Made by a program: the position numbers and the translations under genes. Below, in pieces: positions 17,530-29,219 of a stretch of DNA of 64,000 bases. How positions within the stretch are numbered: the first letter of the stretch is position 1; every line of letters starts with the position of its first letter. This DNA comes from Acorus gramineus (lineage: Eukaryota; Streptophyta; Magnoliopsida; Acorales; Acoraceae), in assembly GCA_030737835.1 (NCBI GenBank), contig CM060853.1, positions 12,892,034-12,956,033 on the forward strand, written 5' to 3'. Under the pieces are notes generated by a model. It was given only the letters and a program-made list of their open reading frames with translations, did no database searches and was not told the origin of the DNA.

Positions 17530-17853
17530 GCCCACAATGAATCAAGGGTCCACCGTGTTCCCCAGACGTGGGAGAAACCATGATCAACGTGCATTGTGGA
17601 CGGTCCAGATCTCTTCTGAAAAAGTACGAAAGCCAATCCGACGGTCACTATTCAACGTCCCACCGAACTATCTAGTACACTCCAGCACCTTCTCTCCCTC
17701 TCCGGACGAATGTAGAACCGTCGCCTCTTCCCCCATAAATTGGTCCCTCTGAAACCCCTCCGAATCCATTGAAATTCGATTCGCAAAATCCGATTTTGAC
17801 AAAAACCCAAATCAAATCGATTCATTTCCATAGAAACCCAAACCCAATCCATC
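17530..17853 (+). promoter_or_regulatory. Promoter and 5' leader of HSP101
   Basis: GC-richer, ORF-poor region upstream of the HSP101 ATG at 17854. A weak TATA-like CATAAAT lies near 17734-17740, then a leader with A/C-rich sequence up to ATCATGAAT. I looked for perfect heat-shock elements (GAAnnTTC pairs) and found none that is convincing in this stretch. Confidence 0.45.
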
Positions 17854-20800
17854 ATGAATCCGGACAAGTTCACTCACAAGACGAACGAAGCACTCGCCGG
17901 AGCTCACGAGCTCGCCATGGAATCCGGCCACGCCCAGATCACCCCCATCCACCTCGCGCTGGCTCTGATCTCCGACCAGTCCGGGATCCTCCACCAAGCC
18001 ATCAACGGCGCCGCCGCTTCCGACTCCGCCGCGGAATCCTTCGAGCGGGTCTTGAAACAGTCCCTCAAGAAGATCCCGTCGCAGACACCCGCGCCGGACG
18101 AGGTCCCACCGAGCACGTCGTTGATCAAGGCCATCCGGCGCGCGCAGTCCTCGCAGAAGACGCGCAAGGATACCCACCTCGCCGTGGACCAGCTGATACT
18201 TGGGCTTCTTGAGGACGCGCAGATCGGGGACTGTCTTAAGGAGGCCGGCGTGAGCGCGGCGAGGGTGCGCGCGGAGGTCGAGAAGCTGCGCGGGAAGGAG
18301 AAGAAGGTGGAGTCGGCGTCGGGGGACACGAATTTTCAGGCGCTGAAGACGTACGGGAGAGATTTGGTGGAGGTGGCGGGGAAGCTCGACCCGGTGATCG
18401 GGCGCGATGAGGAGATACGGAGGGTGGTCAGGATCCTGTCGAGGAGGACGAAGAACAACCCGGTTTTGATTGGAGAGCCCGGCGTCGGGAAGACCGCCGT
18501 CGTTGAGGGGCTCGCGCAGAGGATCGTGAGGGGCGATATCCCGAGCAATTTAGAGGATGTGAGGCTTGTCGCGCTCGATATGGGGGCTCTTGTTGCGGGC
18601 GCGAAGTATCGCGGAGAGTTCGAGGAGAGGCTGAAGGCCGTGTTGAAGGAGGTCGAGGAGGCTGATGGGAAGGTCATTCTGTTCATCGATGAGATCCATT
18701 TGGTTCTTGGAGCTGGTCAGTCCTCTGTTTTATTTTGTTGTGATTGAATGCTTTATGTTACTTCAATGTCTAGATATCTATATTTTATTAGGATTTTTAG
18801 TTTTAAGTTATCTCCCTTTTTTTCGTATTTATGTTTTAGTCCCAGATTTAAATGATAGTTTCTTTTTAGTCCTCTCCTATCCATAAATTATGTAATTTAC
18901 TTTTTAGTCCGGACGTATCCATGAATTATCCTTTAAATCGGGGGACTAAAACCTAAATACGAAGAAGGGAGGGATCGATCACTAAATATGATGGTTTGTG
19001 GGGACTTAAAACTAAAAATCCCTATTTTATAATATATAAAATGTTAATCATAATTGTCTGGTCACTTTCTTCATCCAATGTCGAATTCTTAGAATGTATT
19101 TCTAATACTAACTATATAATTTAATAACCGTCTATGAATATCTGTTATACACTGAACTTTGTGATTATGATCAATGTTGAGTCTTTTTATTTTGTTGTGA
19201 TTAAATGCCTTATGTACCTTCAAAATCTAGATATCCATATTTTTTAATCTAAATGTTAATTATAATTGTCTTTCACCTTCTCATCTAATGTAGAAGTTTT
19301 GAATGTATTTCTGGTACTAACGATCATAATGCATCTTGAAAATAGTTTAATTACTGTCTGGAATGGAACACTCGATGAAATATCTGTTATACACGGAAGT
19401 TTGTGATTATGATCAATGTTGAATCTTTTAATGTTTGGGTTGTGTAGGCCGCACGGAAGGATCGATGGATGCAGCGAACTTGTTCAAGCCGATGCTGGCG
19501 AGGGGCCAGCTTCGGTGCATTGGTGCGACCACTCTTGAAGAGTATCGGAAGTATGTGGAGAAGGATGCGGCTTTCGAGCGAAGGTTTCAACAGGTTTATG
19601 TGGCTGAGCCGAGTGTTGCAGACACTATCAACATTTTGAGGGGGCTGAAGGAGAAGTACGAGGGGCACCATGGTGTGAGGATTCAGGACCGGGCGCTTGT
19701 CATGGCTGCTCAGCTTTCGAGCCGGTATATAACTGGTGAGTTTTGTGTTCTAGATGGATTGAATCTTGGTTTTCATTGATTTGATATCTGAACATGTTTG
19801 CTTATTATGTTCTTTGTTCTCTTTAGGGCGCCACCTTCCTGACAAGGCGATTGACTTGGTTGATGAGGCCTGTGCGAATGTGAGAGTTCAGCTAGATAGC
19901 CAGCCGGAGGAGATCGATAACCTTGAAAGAAAGAGAATCCAACTAGAAGTCGAGCTGCATGCGCTCGAGAAGGAGAAGGACAAGGCCAGCAAAGCCCGAC
20001 TCGTAGAGGTAAATGTTTGGTGATTGACCATCTCATGTATATATCTTCTGAACATTTTCTGTTCGTTGAACCCTACATTTAATATATTTAGAGTCTGGGT
20101 ATTCATTTAGTTTGGATGATCTATCACATTTTCATTATTCTTAAAAAATTAACTATTATTATGGTCATCGCACGTCAACTATCATAGAAGTTTGGTGTAT
20201 CTTTTTTATGCTAATTATTATTATTCAGAATACATGAATACATCTAGAAAATAATTTAGTTATCTTTGTACTTTAGTCATTCTTATCCCATCTGATTTTC
20301 GAATACACATTTATTGTACCAAATGAAACTCTTTACCAAATATTTTTGCCGGACATGAACTTTGAGACTTCAATTGTAATTGCATTTGATTGTAGTTTCT
20401 CTCGAGGTCTTTATTTGGGATTCTGAACTTTGAACTGCATTTCAGGTGAGGAAAGAATTGGATGATTTGAGGGACAAGCTGCAGCCACTGAAGATGAAGT
20501 ACCAAAAAGAGAAGGAGAGGGTGGACGAGATCCGAAGACTGAAACAACGTAGGGAGGAGCTGAATTTCAGTCTGCAGGAGGCAGAGAGGCGAATGGATCT
20601 CGCCCGAGTGGCCGATCTGAAATATGGTGCCATTCAAGAAATCGAAGCTGCGATCGCGAAGCTCGAAGGGACCAGCGACGAAAATCTAATGCTGACAGAG
20701 ATGGTTGGACCGGATCAGATAGCAGAGGTGGTGAGCAGATGGACTGGGATTCCGGTCACGAGGCTTGGCCAGAATGAGAAGGAAAGGTTGATCGGTCTCG

Positions 20801-22095
20801 CTGAGAGGCTTCACAAGAGGGTGGTGGGTCAAGACCAGGCAGTAGATGCAGTTGCTGAGGCCGTGTTGAGGTCTCGTGCAGGGCTCGGGCGGCCACAACA
20901 GCCGACTGGGTCGTTCCTCTTTCTTGGACCGACCGGTGTTGGCAAGACCGAGCTTGCCAAGGCTTTGGCCGAGCAGTTATTCGATGATGAGAATCTACTA
21001 GTTCGGATCGACATGTCTGAGTACATGGAGCAGCATTCGGTTGCGAGACTTATTGGTGCGCCTCCTGGGTAAGTGATAGTTCTCATGTTGATTGGATAAC
21101 ACGCTTAAATGGATGTGTTTCTGGCTCTAATTTTTCTGATTTTCAGGTATGTTGGGCACGAGGAAGGCGGACAGTTGACTGAGGCGGTTAGGAGGCGGCC
21201 TTACAGTGTGATATTGTTTGATGAGGTGGAGAAGGCGCATGTCGCGGTGTTCAACACACTTCTTCAAGTTCTTGATGATGGGAGGCTGACTGATGGCCAA
21301 GGAAGGACCGTCGACTTCACCAACTCTGTTATTATACTTACTTCAAATCTTGGTGCAGAGCACCTGCTACTGGGTTTGACAGGCAAAACGAACATGCCAG
21401 CCGCTCGAGAGAGGGTGATGCAGGAGGTAAGAAAAGAATGGATGAGTTTGGTGCATTTAAGGATCATTGAAGGTATGCGAAACACTGATACTCACTTGTT
21501 AACGTACGAATTTGCAGGTGCGGAAGCATTTCAGACCGGAGTTGCTGAATAGGCTGGACGAGATCGTGATGTTTGACCCCCTCTCACATGAGCAACTCAG
21601 GAAGGTTGCGAGGTTCCAGATGAGGGACGTTGCTGTTCGTCTTGCAGAGAGGGGGGTTGCTTTGGCCGTGTCTGACGCTGCTTTGAATGTTGTGTTGGCC
21701 GAATCATATGATCCCGTAAGTATAACTTAACCCCTCACAGTTCAAATTGATCTTCTCGGATTGCATTTGTGTCTGACACTTCAATTTCTGATCGTTAGGT
21801 CTATGGGGCGAGGCCAATAAGGCGATGGTTGGAGAAGAAGGTGGTGACGCAGTTGTCTAAGATGTTGATCAGTGAAGAGATTGACGAGAACTCGACCGTG
21901 TACATTGATGCGGGCATGGGAAAAGAACTGTCTTATAGGGTAGAGAAGAATGGTGGTCTGGTGAATTCTGCAACCGGGCAGAAGTCGGATATATTAATTC
22001 AGATACCGAGTGGGGTGAGGAACGACCCTGCTCAGGCTGTCAAGAAGATGAAGTTTGAGTCTCTTGACGAGGATGATCAGATGGAAGAAGAGTAG
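17854..22095 (+). CDS. HSP101: HSP101 / ClpB1 cytosolic protein disaggregase
   Basis: Hsp100 AAA+ ATPase that pulls apart heat-induced aggregates with Hsp70 and small Hsps; essential for acquired thermotolerance in plants. Exons: 17854-18715, 19448-19735, 19827-20008, 20446-21068, 21147-21426, 21518-21715 and 21799-22095; phases agree, 909 residues (Arabidopsis 911). Order: Clp N-domain (about 1-145), NBD1 with Walker A GEPGVGKT at 207-214 and Walker [10 protein letters not shown] at 274-282, coiled-coil M-domain (about 400-530, [17 protein letters not shown] then [15 protein letters not shown]), NBD2 with Walker A GPTGVGKT at 605-612 and Walker [12 protein letters not shown] at 673-683, then the C-terminal D2 small domain ([29 protein letters not shown]). 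The N-terminus lacks a transit peptide, which fits the cytosolic/nuclear form rather than plastid ClpB3 or mitochondrial ClpB4. It ends in acidic EDDQMEEE. Exon 1 is strongly GC-rich. Confidence 0.97.
18791..19022. mobile_element. MITE family M, copy 2, in HSP101 intron 1
   Basis: About 232 bp inside the first intron (18716-19447). It begins GGATTTTTAGTTTTAAGT and ends with GGGACTTAAAACTAAAAATC plus CCT. The right half, with GAAGAAGGGAGGGATCGATC, is nearly identical to the copy at 5478-5752; the left arm is more degraded. Confidence 0.8.
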
Positions 22096-23640
22096 GTTGA
22101 GGTTTTTGGATCAGAGGATTTTCTTCTACCATTCTTTTGAGTTGTTGAAATGTTGTATGGTTTTTGTGTATACAAGGATGTTGTTGTCCATGTTTTGAGT
22201 TTCTGTATTCACACCTGCATGGGGTGTTTGTTTACATGTTGATTGGTGCATCTGTGATAGGGTTGTGTGTTCCATATAATGTTCTTTAATGAATGAATTT
22301 CAGGTGGAAGTGCTGAGTTTGGCATTGTTACGAGTCAGGTTCGCGTTCTGTTCATGCTCGTTTTCATTTTCCATTTTACATGTTATGGATTCTTCACTTC
22401 GCATGTACGGATCGAGGGAATTGGAATCAAAGGCAAGAACAAACAGAGAAAGCATCATTGCTCTCACAATCAGGTATTTGTTTTTCCTGCCATACATGAT
22501 CTGTCTTTTTTAAATGAGAAAAAATGTCTTTTAGGTTGATTTTATTGAAAATAAATGAGTCCAGGCAATGATAACAGGGAATGGTGGATGTAAGAATTGA
22601 TGAATTTATGATGTCCAGCCAAGTTGAACAGTAGCATACAAAAATCATGAAAGCACATCTCTGGAAGAGAACAGACGTGCATGATTTGAAATACAATTGT
22701 AGTTTTCATATGTGGGTGTATTAGTAACCAATTACCCATGAATTGTGGCTAATTATGCATGATTATATTATGATTGGTTTTTTTTAAAATTCAGGTCCTA
22801 TATGCATGACAAGGTATGAATCTTGTTGGATTGCTTCTGTGTATATTTGTTATACTACTGTCTTGAATATATATAGCATAGTGAGATTTGTATATAATTG
22901 AATGATAATGCTTGAGTATTGTGTTTTATTACTCAATATCAAACCGTGGAGGGGGGAAAAACAATATAATTAAATATTCATAAGTTTTATTTATGAATAA
23001 TGCGAGAGTGGATTTTTTTCATTAATTTTATTTATTGCTTTTAAAAATAGTCTCTCGTTTATTTGGATATGTTCTAATTTATTATTTCCCATTATCAATG
23101 AACAGTGTATTAATCTAAAATCGGAATATATATAAGATATTAAAAAAATGTAATAAAATTATCAATTTCAAATTCAATAGTGTAAACAAATTTGAAACTG
23201 AATCTGACTTGTTAGATTATACATTCACTATGTTAGATAACACATGCATTTTATTACTGTGTAACACGTTTAACATTAATGAACTTGTATTATTATATAA
23301 AGATCTTGTCTTTCTCAAAAACCTTAATTTTTTTTCTTCTCCTCCGTCCTCTTCTCCTCTCCATCCCCTCCGTTCGGCCCATGATCCTGCTCACAAAATA
23401 CACGACCATAAACACAACAATTATTAGTTTGAATTAAAACTAATATCTTTTGAGTAACACAAATCATATTATCGGCCGAAGAGTTTCTTTGTACGGTGGG
23501 TTTTCTTCATATTCAAAGCGACCGACACGAGGAGGTAGGTAGAAGCCTTTGTGAACTCTGGATCCAAGGATATACTAAGAAACATATCATCCTCAAAAGA
23601 ATTTATTGTGTGACCGGGACAAACATGCAGAGATAACATT
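22096..23640. other. HSP101 3' UTR and AT-rich spacer
   Basis: The first 200 bp are T/G-rich 3' UTR with candidate polyadenylation near TTCTTTAATGAATGAA (about 22283-22298). The remainder is AT-rich with no gene recognised, ending where copia-like sequence begins. Confidence 0.5.
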
Positions 23641-25700
23641 CCTAGTTTGATTGTAAGATCAACTACGGAAAGTCCTTTCAGATATCCAAAAACGGTTGAT
23701 GACTCATCATCCATCATCAGTCCCGGCACCACAACGACCCGACACACAAGCTTTGCATGCCACACGCGCAAGAACGCGAACTTCTCCTCCAGGTCTGCGG
23801 GCAGCGACGTGTGCACGCCTCAACTTGTTCAGTGTATCGCGATCCTGTTCAGCTTCGGTGAGAACCCACCCCACAAATACGACAATCATGACTTTGATCG
23901 AACCATCGTCTTCGGATCCAGCAAATCCGGATACATTTCGTCTTCGGATCCAGCAAATCCGGATACATTGTCGAAGATCACTCCTGTTACTCATACTATT
24001 GAGCCTTTTGAGCTTCTTTGGGATGCCCTTCTGAATTCGATTGATTTTCTTCTCAGTTCTAAAGCAGACTGGCCATTTTGGCATGTCACTCTGAAAAGCA
24101 ATCTTAATGCACATGAGTTATTTGGTCATCTTGATGGGACATCTGTCTCCCCATTGCCTACTGATCCGACATACCCTTTATGGCGCATACGCGACTTGCG
24201 TGCTTTCTCTTATGTGATTAACTCTATTGATTGCACTCTTCGGGCCGATCTTAGTGGCTTTAATACATCGGCCGAGCTCTAGGCTAATCTTCTTGACCGC
24301 TTTGTGGAGAAAAAAGGTGCACGTGAGTACTTGTTATTTGTTCAGGCACATACTATTGTTCAAGGTGATTTGTCTATTCAACAGCTCTTCAATCGCATGC
24401 GGACTTGTTTCCGTGAGTTACGTGATTTTGAGCCTGGACTGCATGCAACTCCAGCTGAGCGCGCTGCCTTTCGTGATTGTCGTGAGCTCTATCAGTTTCT
24501 GATGGCTCTCCGCCCTGAATTCTCCTCTTTGGCGGGTCAGTTGATTCATCGTGATCCTCCACCATGCATGGAGGTTGCTCTATTTGAGCTTGTAGCTGAG
24601 GAGACTCGTCTTTGTACCATGGCTTCTCAACAGTCTACTCCTCCGACTGTATATGAGAGTGTTCTAGCTATTACCCCTTGCGCTGTACCTCTTGTAGATT
24701 CCTCTCGTTCTCGATCTCTTTGCGCCTACTGCAAGAAACCCGGTAATCCAATTGGCAAATGTTAGAAACTTCATCAGGAGAAACGTCAGGGTCATCATGG
24801 TCGTGGCCATCGTCGTCCTACTACGGTTGGTGCTACTTCCTCTGCACCGGGTCAGCTATCCTTGGATCAAATTGGACAGTTCAATCAGCACCTCGATCAA
24901 CTTCTACATCAACAACCTCCATCTGCTCCTTCTAATCTTTCTGCCTTCTTTTCCACTACGGGTAATACTGCTTCGATTTTTGATTCAGGTGCATTCCATC
25001 AAACGACACATGATTGTTTTGTGCTCACTGCGTGCTCACTTGCCCTTGCTCATTTTTCTCTGATACATTGTTGATGGTTCCTCCTTGGTCATCACGTTGT
25101 GTGGTTCTATCACCGCTACTTCTAATTCCACTGGTTATCTTTCCCTTCCCTATGTAATGCATGCATCAGATCTCTACATGAACCTTATTTCTATTAGTTG
25201 GCTCTGTGACTCTGGTTTGAAAGTTTCTTTTACTTCCTCTGGTTGTTTTGTGTAGAATCCATGTTCGGGTTAGAGGATTGGCATTGGTCGTAAAGTTGGC
25301 GGCTAATACTTCGTGGAGTATCTGCATCTCCCATTGATGGATCCATCTATCATCTGTGGTAGTGTTACCTCTCATGCCAACTTGTGGCATAGAAGGTTAT
25401 GTCATGTCTCTTAGTCTCTCCTTAAGGTCCTCTTTGACTCTGATGTTTTGGGTTCTTCTTCTTCTTCTCCTTTGTATGTTTGTGTGGGTTGTAATCTGGT
25501 CAAATATGTGGCCCTTCCTTATAGTTCTAGTAATAATCAATTTATCAGTTTTTTTGAGTTAGTTCATTATGACATTTGGGCTTGATTTGGTTCAAGTTAG
25601 GGCTGGAGTAATTCTATTTGGTTTAGATTTATAGTTGTATGATATTCTTTTCTTGGTTTCTTCTTCCATTGAGCTTGGTCAGATTCTAATATGTGCTGCA
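23640..25700 (+). pseudogene. Decayed Ty1/copia retrotransposon fragment (gag to start of integrase)
   Basis: The translated plus strand gives a gag-like region (WPFWHVTLKSNLNAHELFGH, then IQQLFNRMRTCFRELRDFEP) interrupted by an in-frame stop at about 24280. A CCHC-type knuckle (CAYCKKPGNPIGKC, followed by a stop where the final His region should continue) comes next, then a protease-like IFDSGAFHQTTHD near 24980, then the pre-integrase zinc region around 25380 (LWHRRLCH, CVGCNLVKYVALPYSS) with further stops. Reverse transcriptase, RNase H and both LTRs are missing. The part after 25120 is shared with the inverted block at 39077-41923. Clearly non-functional. Confidence 0.8.
23906..23969. repeat. 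Perfect 32-bp tandem duplication in the copia fragment
   Basis: The unit beginning TCGTCTTCGGATCCAGCAAA occurs at 23906-23937 and immediately again at 23938-23969. The 32-bp length would by itself shift the frame. Confidence 0.9.
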
Positions 25701-26175
25701 CATAAAAATCAATAGATGTCATGAGTTTGAAATGCTCCTATACGTGCAAATTCTTTTTACCCTTTTTATAGATAAGTAGTGGGATTTTAATCCAAGACTA
25801 GAAATACATGGAAATCTAGGTATAATGTGAACAAATTATGGGGACATTGGTATGAGTTTTGAGGACACCCCACATAGAACTTGTGTTTTAAGATCATGCC
25901 AATTTATCATGCATAGCGCCATAGCCCAAATGAATTTTTTGTGATTGTTTCATATTTAAAATTGTTAAAAACTAAATTAAGGAATCTCTATTCGTGTTAT
26001 AAATGAGATAGCAAATAAAACTAAATTAGGATATGCACTTTACTTGAAATATATGTATAATTGATATTCAATGTTGAATATGTTTATTGTATATATGTTG
26101 TGGTGCTTGTGGATATTGGAGGAGATCAAAAATACAAATGAATTTTATCAAGCGGTGTCATTCTTTTTCTATTAC
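25690..26175 (+). repeat. Internal direct repeat of block A, unit 1
   Basis: Shares ordered words with 27855-28285: CACATAAAAATCAATAGATG against CACGTAAAAATCAATGGAAG, TATGAGTTTTGAGGACACCC against TATGAGTTTTGAGACCACCT, and GGATATTGGAGGAGATC against GGATATTGGAGGATACT. The divergence is much greater than between A and A', so this internal duplication is older. Confidence 0.75.
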
Positions 26176-26985
26176 TAGCATCACTACAAAATTGTCAACT
26201 ATCATTAATTTTTTTATTTAATAGGAGGTAATTAAAAACATCCTTTAATTTTTCTCATTTACAGATTGATAATAAAATCAATTTCAATATAAATTTTAGC
26301 ATTCCAGCAAATTTATTCTCAGTGTGAATATATAATTTTCAACTGGGAATAGTTTTCAATCTATATTTCTCCACATAAAAATCATTTTTCCATCTTCATA
26401 AGCTAATGGTCTATTGTGATTGCAGGCTCATGATGACCATATGGAATGTATATTGCTTAAAGATGCTACCCTGATTAATTTCATGGAGGTTAAGCTGAAA
26501 GGTCGAATTTTTGAGAATGAGAAAAATGTATAAAACCCCAAGAAAATTAGCTAATATTTATATCCTCTGTTTTTCTAAAAATCTATATAACCCCTTAAAA
26601 GTTTTCCTGATTAAGCACATACCTATTTAAGTTAATTTCCCGCTAAATTGTGAGGAATATTAATGAAATATTCCGTTACCTAACATTACAATGAAAATTT
26701 ATTTATATGCATATGAACCCTTGAAATTTTAACAAAATATAAAAAAAAACCCTGCATATGACAAAATGCTCTTCCATTCACACTTGCACCGAATGTCTTC
26801 CTTTTTCCTCCCGTTATTATTCCATTGTTTAAGCCAAATTGAAGCATACTGTGCTCCATCACTTGTAATTAGAGACTTCCATATTCCGGAAGCTTAGAAG
26901 CAATTATACCATAAAATGTAAGTTTTATCTTTTGTATACCAAGTGATTGATGGAATGCATGTGTGAATGTATTTTATTAGGAAAA

Positions 26986-27258
26986 TGATATGTCCAGCCC
27001 TTTATACAGTCTCAATTGCAGTCCACACTGATTTTTTTTTAAATCATACTCTTCTATTGGAGTAGATGCTGTTATATGAAATGAAATATATATTGAGATA
27101 CATTCGTGCATTTTTTTTTTCAAATTGAAAAAATATTAAATTTTTTTGTGCCATACACTGATAAAATCCTGTACATGTGATAACACAATATATACTACAA
27201 TATCATAGCGTATGATGCTACAAAACGGGATGTAAAACATATTGAGTGTATGGTACAC
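26986..27258 (-). mobile_element. MITE family R1, copy in block A
   Basis: Reverse-strand copy running from GATATGTCCAGCCC to ATTGAGTGTATGGTACAC. It is mirrored by the copy at 39811-40078 because both lie in the inverted-repeat arms. Confidence 0.7.
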
Positions 27259-27854
27259 TTTATATGATTTTGATCAAGCAAACTTAACATAGATTTCATA
27301 TTATGCTGATGTGATTGCTCTGTTTCTTGGTTTTAAGAAAACCTTCATATTTCTTCTGCTATACAAAAGTGTTTGTGTCTTTGTAAAGAGTTCGAATGAT
27401 TTAGACAATACTTTATGAGTGGGCCAATATGTAAAGTGAAAAATTCTTTTCTCACTTCTAACATGGGATTATTCTCAAAACCCCAAACCCAAACTATATT
27501 ACACTCTATTCAACAGCAAACGCATGTCCCAAGTATTTTATTCTGATTACATATCATTGTGGAGGTTTTTGTTTCACTCTCTTTTATATTTCACATGTTT
27601 TCAGCATTTTTATATGTAATTACAAGTATCATATGCCTAGTCTTAATTTTTCAAATGATTTATTTAGATTTCTTTTTATTAATGTAAAATTTATAAAGGA
27701 CAAAACAGTCTGCACAAGTGAAACAATTCAATGGAATTTAAGACCACTCTGTCACAACCTAAATTATGACACACTCGGAATTGAATATAATCGAAAAAAA
27801 TAAGTTCATAGGTTCCAATTATGATAAATATTATAATTGGTTGTCAAAGGGATC

Positions 27855-28285
27855 GAAACTAATGTTATGCTGCACGTAAAAATCAATGGAAGTCATGAGT
27901 TTGAAATGTTTCAATACATGCAAATCTTGCTTGCGTGCTATTTTTATGCCTAGTATATATAGTGTGAATAAATAATGGAACATTTGTATGAGTTTTGAGA
28001 CCACCTCACATAGAACTTGCGTTTTCTAGATCATGTCAATGCATCATGCATGGCCCAAATGAATTTCTTGTGATTCTTCAATTTTCATCAGTGTTGAAAC
28101 AAACTGTGTGATTTCTATTCATGTTATAAATGGGAGGATACATTAAACGCAATCATGAATTGAATTCAATTTAAATGCTATACAAATAAACAAAGTGCAA
28201 TGTGAAATATGTTTATTGTATATGCTGCGGATATTGGAGGATACTGACAATACAAATGAATCATGGTAGGTGGTAGTGTCATTTT
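27855..28285 (+). repeat. Internal direct repeat of block A, unit 2
   Basis: Diverged second copy of 25690-26175. This unit is absent from the corresponding part of the inverted arm at 39077-41923. Confidence 0.7.
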
Positions 28286-29219
28286 TTAACTTCAAATTGA
28301 AATGGAAAAATTTAAACTAAATAATTGTTATTATATATATTATATTTCCTTCACTTTTACCCTTTCATTGCTTACATTTGTTTGGAGGGGTAGAAAGTTT
28401 TGGTTAATTTAGTGACTTTATTGTGAGTTAAGATTAACTAGAGTAAGAGTAGAAAGTTGGGAATAATTTACTGATTTCATTTTGAGTTACAAGGGTAAGT
28501 TGGGTCATGGATAATCTTTGTGTCAAACAAGAATATAAGTACATGGGTTTTTGTTAGTTTTTAAAGATTTCTACATCTATCACAGCTTTAACATGGATTT
28601 ATATGAGATTATTCATGCTTGTATAAATGTTTTTAATTATTTAGAATAACTAGACTACCACAGCATTTTGTTCATCAAACATAATAATTAATTAATGAAA
28701 TGAGAACCGTTTAATTTAATGAAGAAAATATAAACCCAAGATCTTTAACTACTTTTATCAAAATATTGAAATTTATTTTTATTTAATCATTTTTGTTTTG
28801 ATTTCAAAATTCAGTGTGATTAAGCTTGCCAAGTAAATATTAACATCAACTAACATGCGAGACAGTCCACTTTACAATTCAGCCTATCCACAAGGCTTCC
28901 ATTTGTTGATACATGGTTGTAATAGGAAAAATGTTACACTCGGTACATTTTAGTAATAGAGCTCCAATTCTTCCCCCATGAATTTAATTATTAATAATTA
29001 ATTATTTTTTAATTAAAAATAACAAAACAAAACAACAAAACTATGATCTAATTTACTCTGCACAAAAAACTAAATACAATGTTCTTCTGCACCATAAATT
29101 TTCATTATATTTAATTATTCAAGCATAATTACGCAACAACAACATATACAAACTATATAAGTGCATCATTAATACATCCATCTCCTACATATCTATATAT
29201 ACATCCATGCCATTGATTT

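Larger units (their letters stand above)
25120..28565 (+). repeat. Block A: left arm of a large inverted repeat flanking CCD8
   Basis: From TTCTAATTCCACTGG at 25120 this block reappears as the reverse complement up to 41923. 25120-27360 pairs with 39686-41923 at very high identity, including short translated stretches that are the same apart from one or two residues. Smaller segments 27405-27770, 27770-27835 and 28380-28565 also pair but in a different order in the other arm. It carries the copia pre-integrase remnant, an R1 MITE copy and non-coding DNA; no intact gene. Confidence 0.88.

Noticed and set aside
17530-17853. Heat-shock elements expected in the HSP101 promoter
   Set aside because: Several GAA and TTC triplets occur, but none have the 2-nt spacing in three or more alternating units needed for a confident call.
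23469-23816. Minus-strand 115-residue open frame
   Set aside because: It overlaps the copia leader/gag region in antisense and has no recognisable domain.
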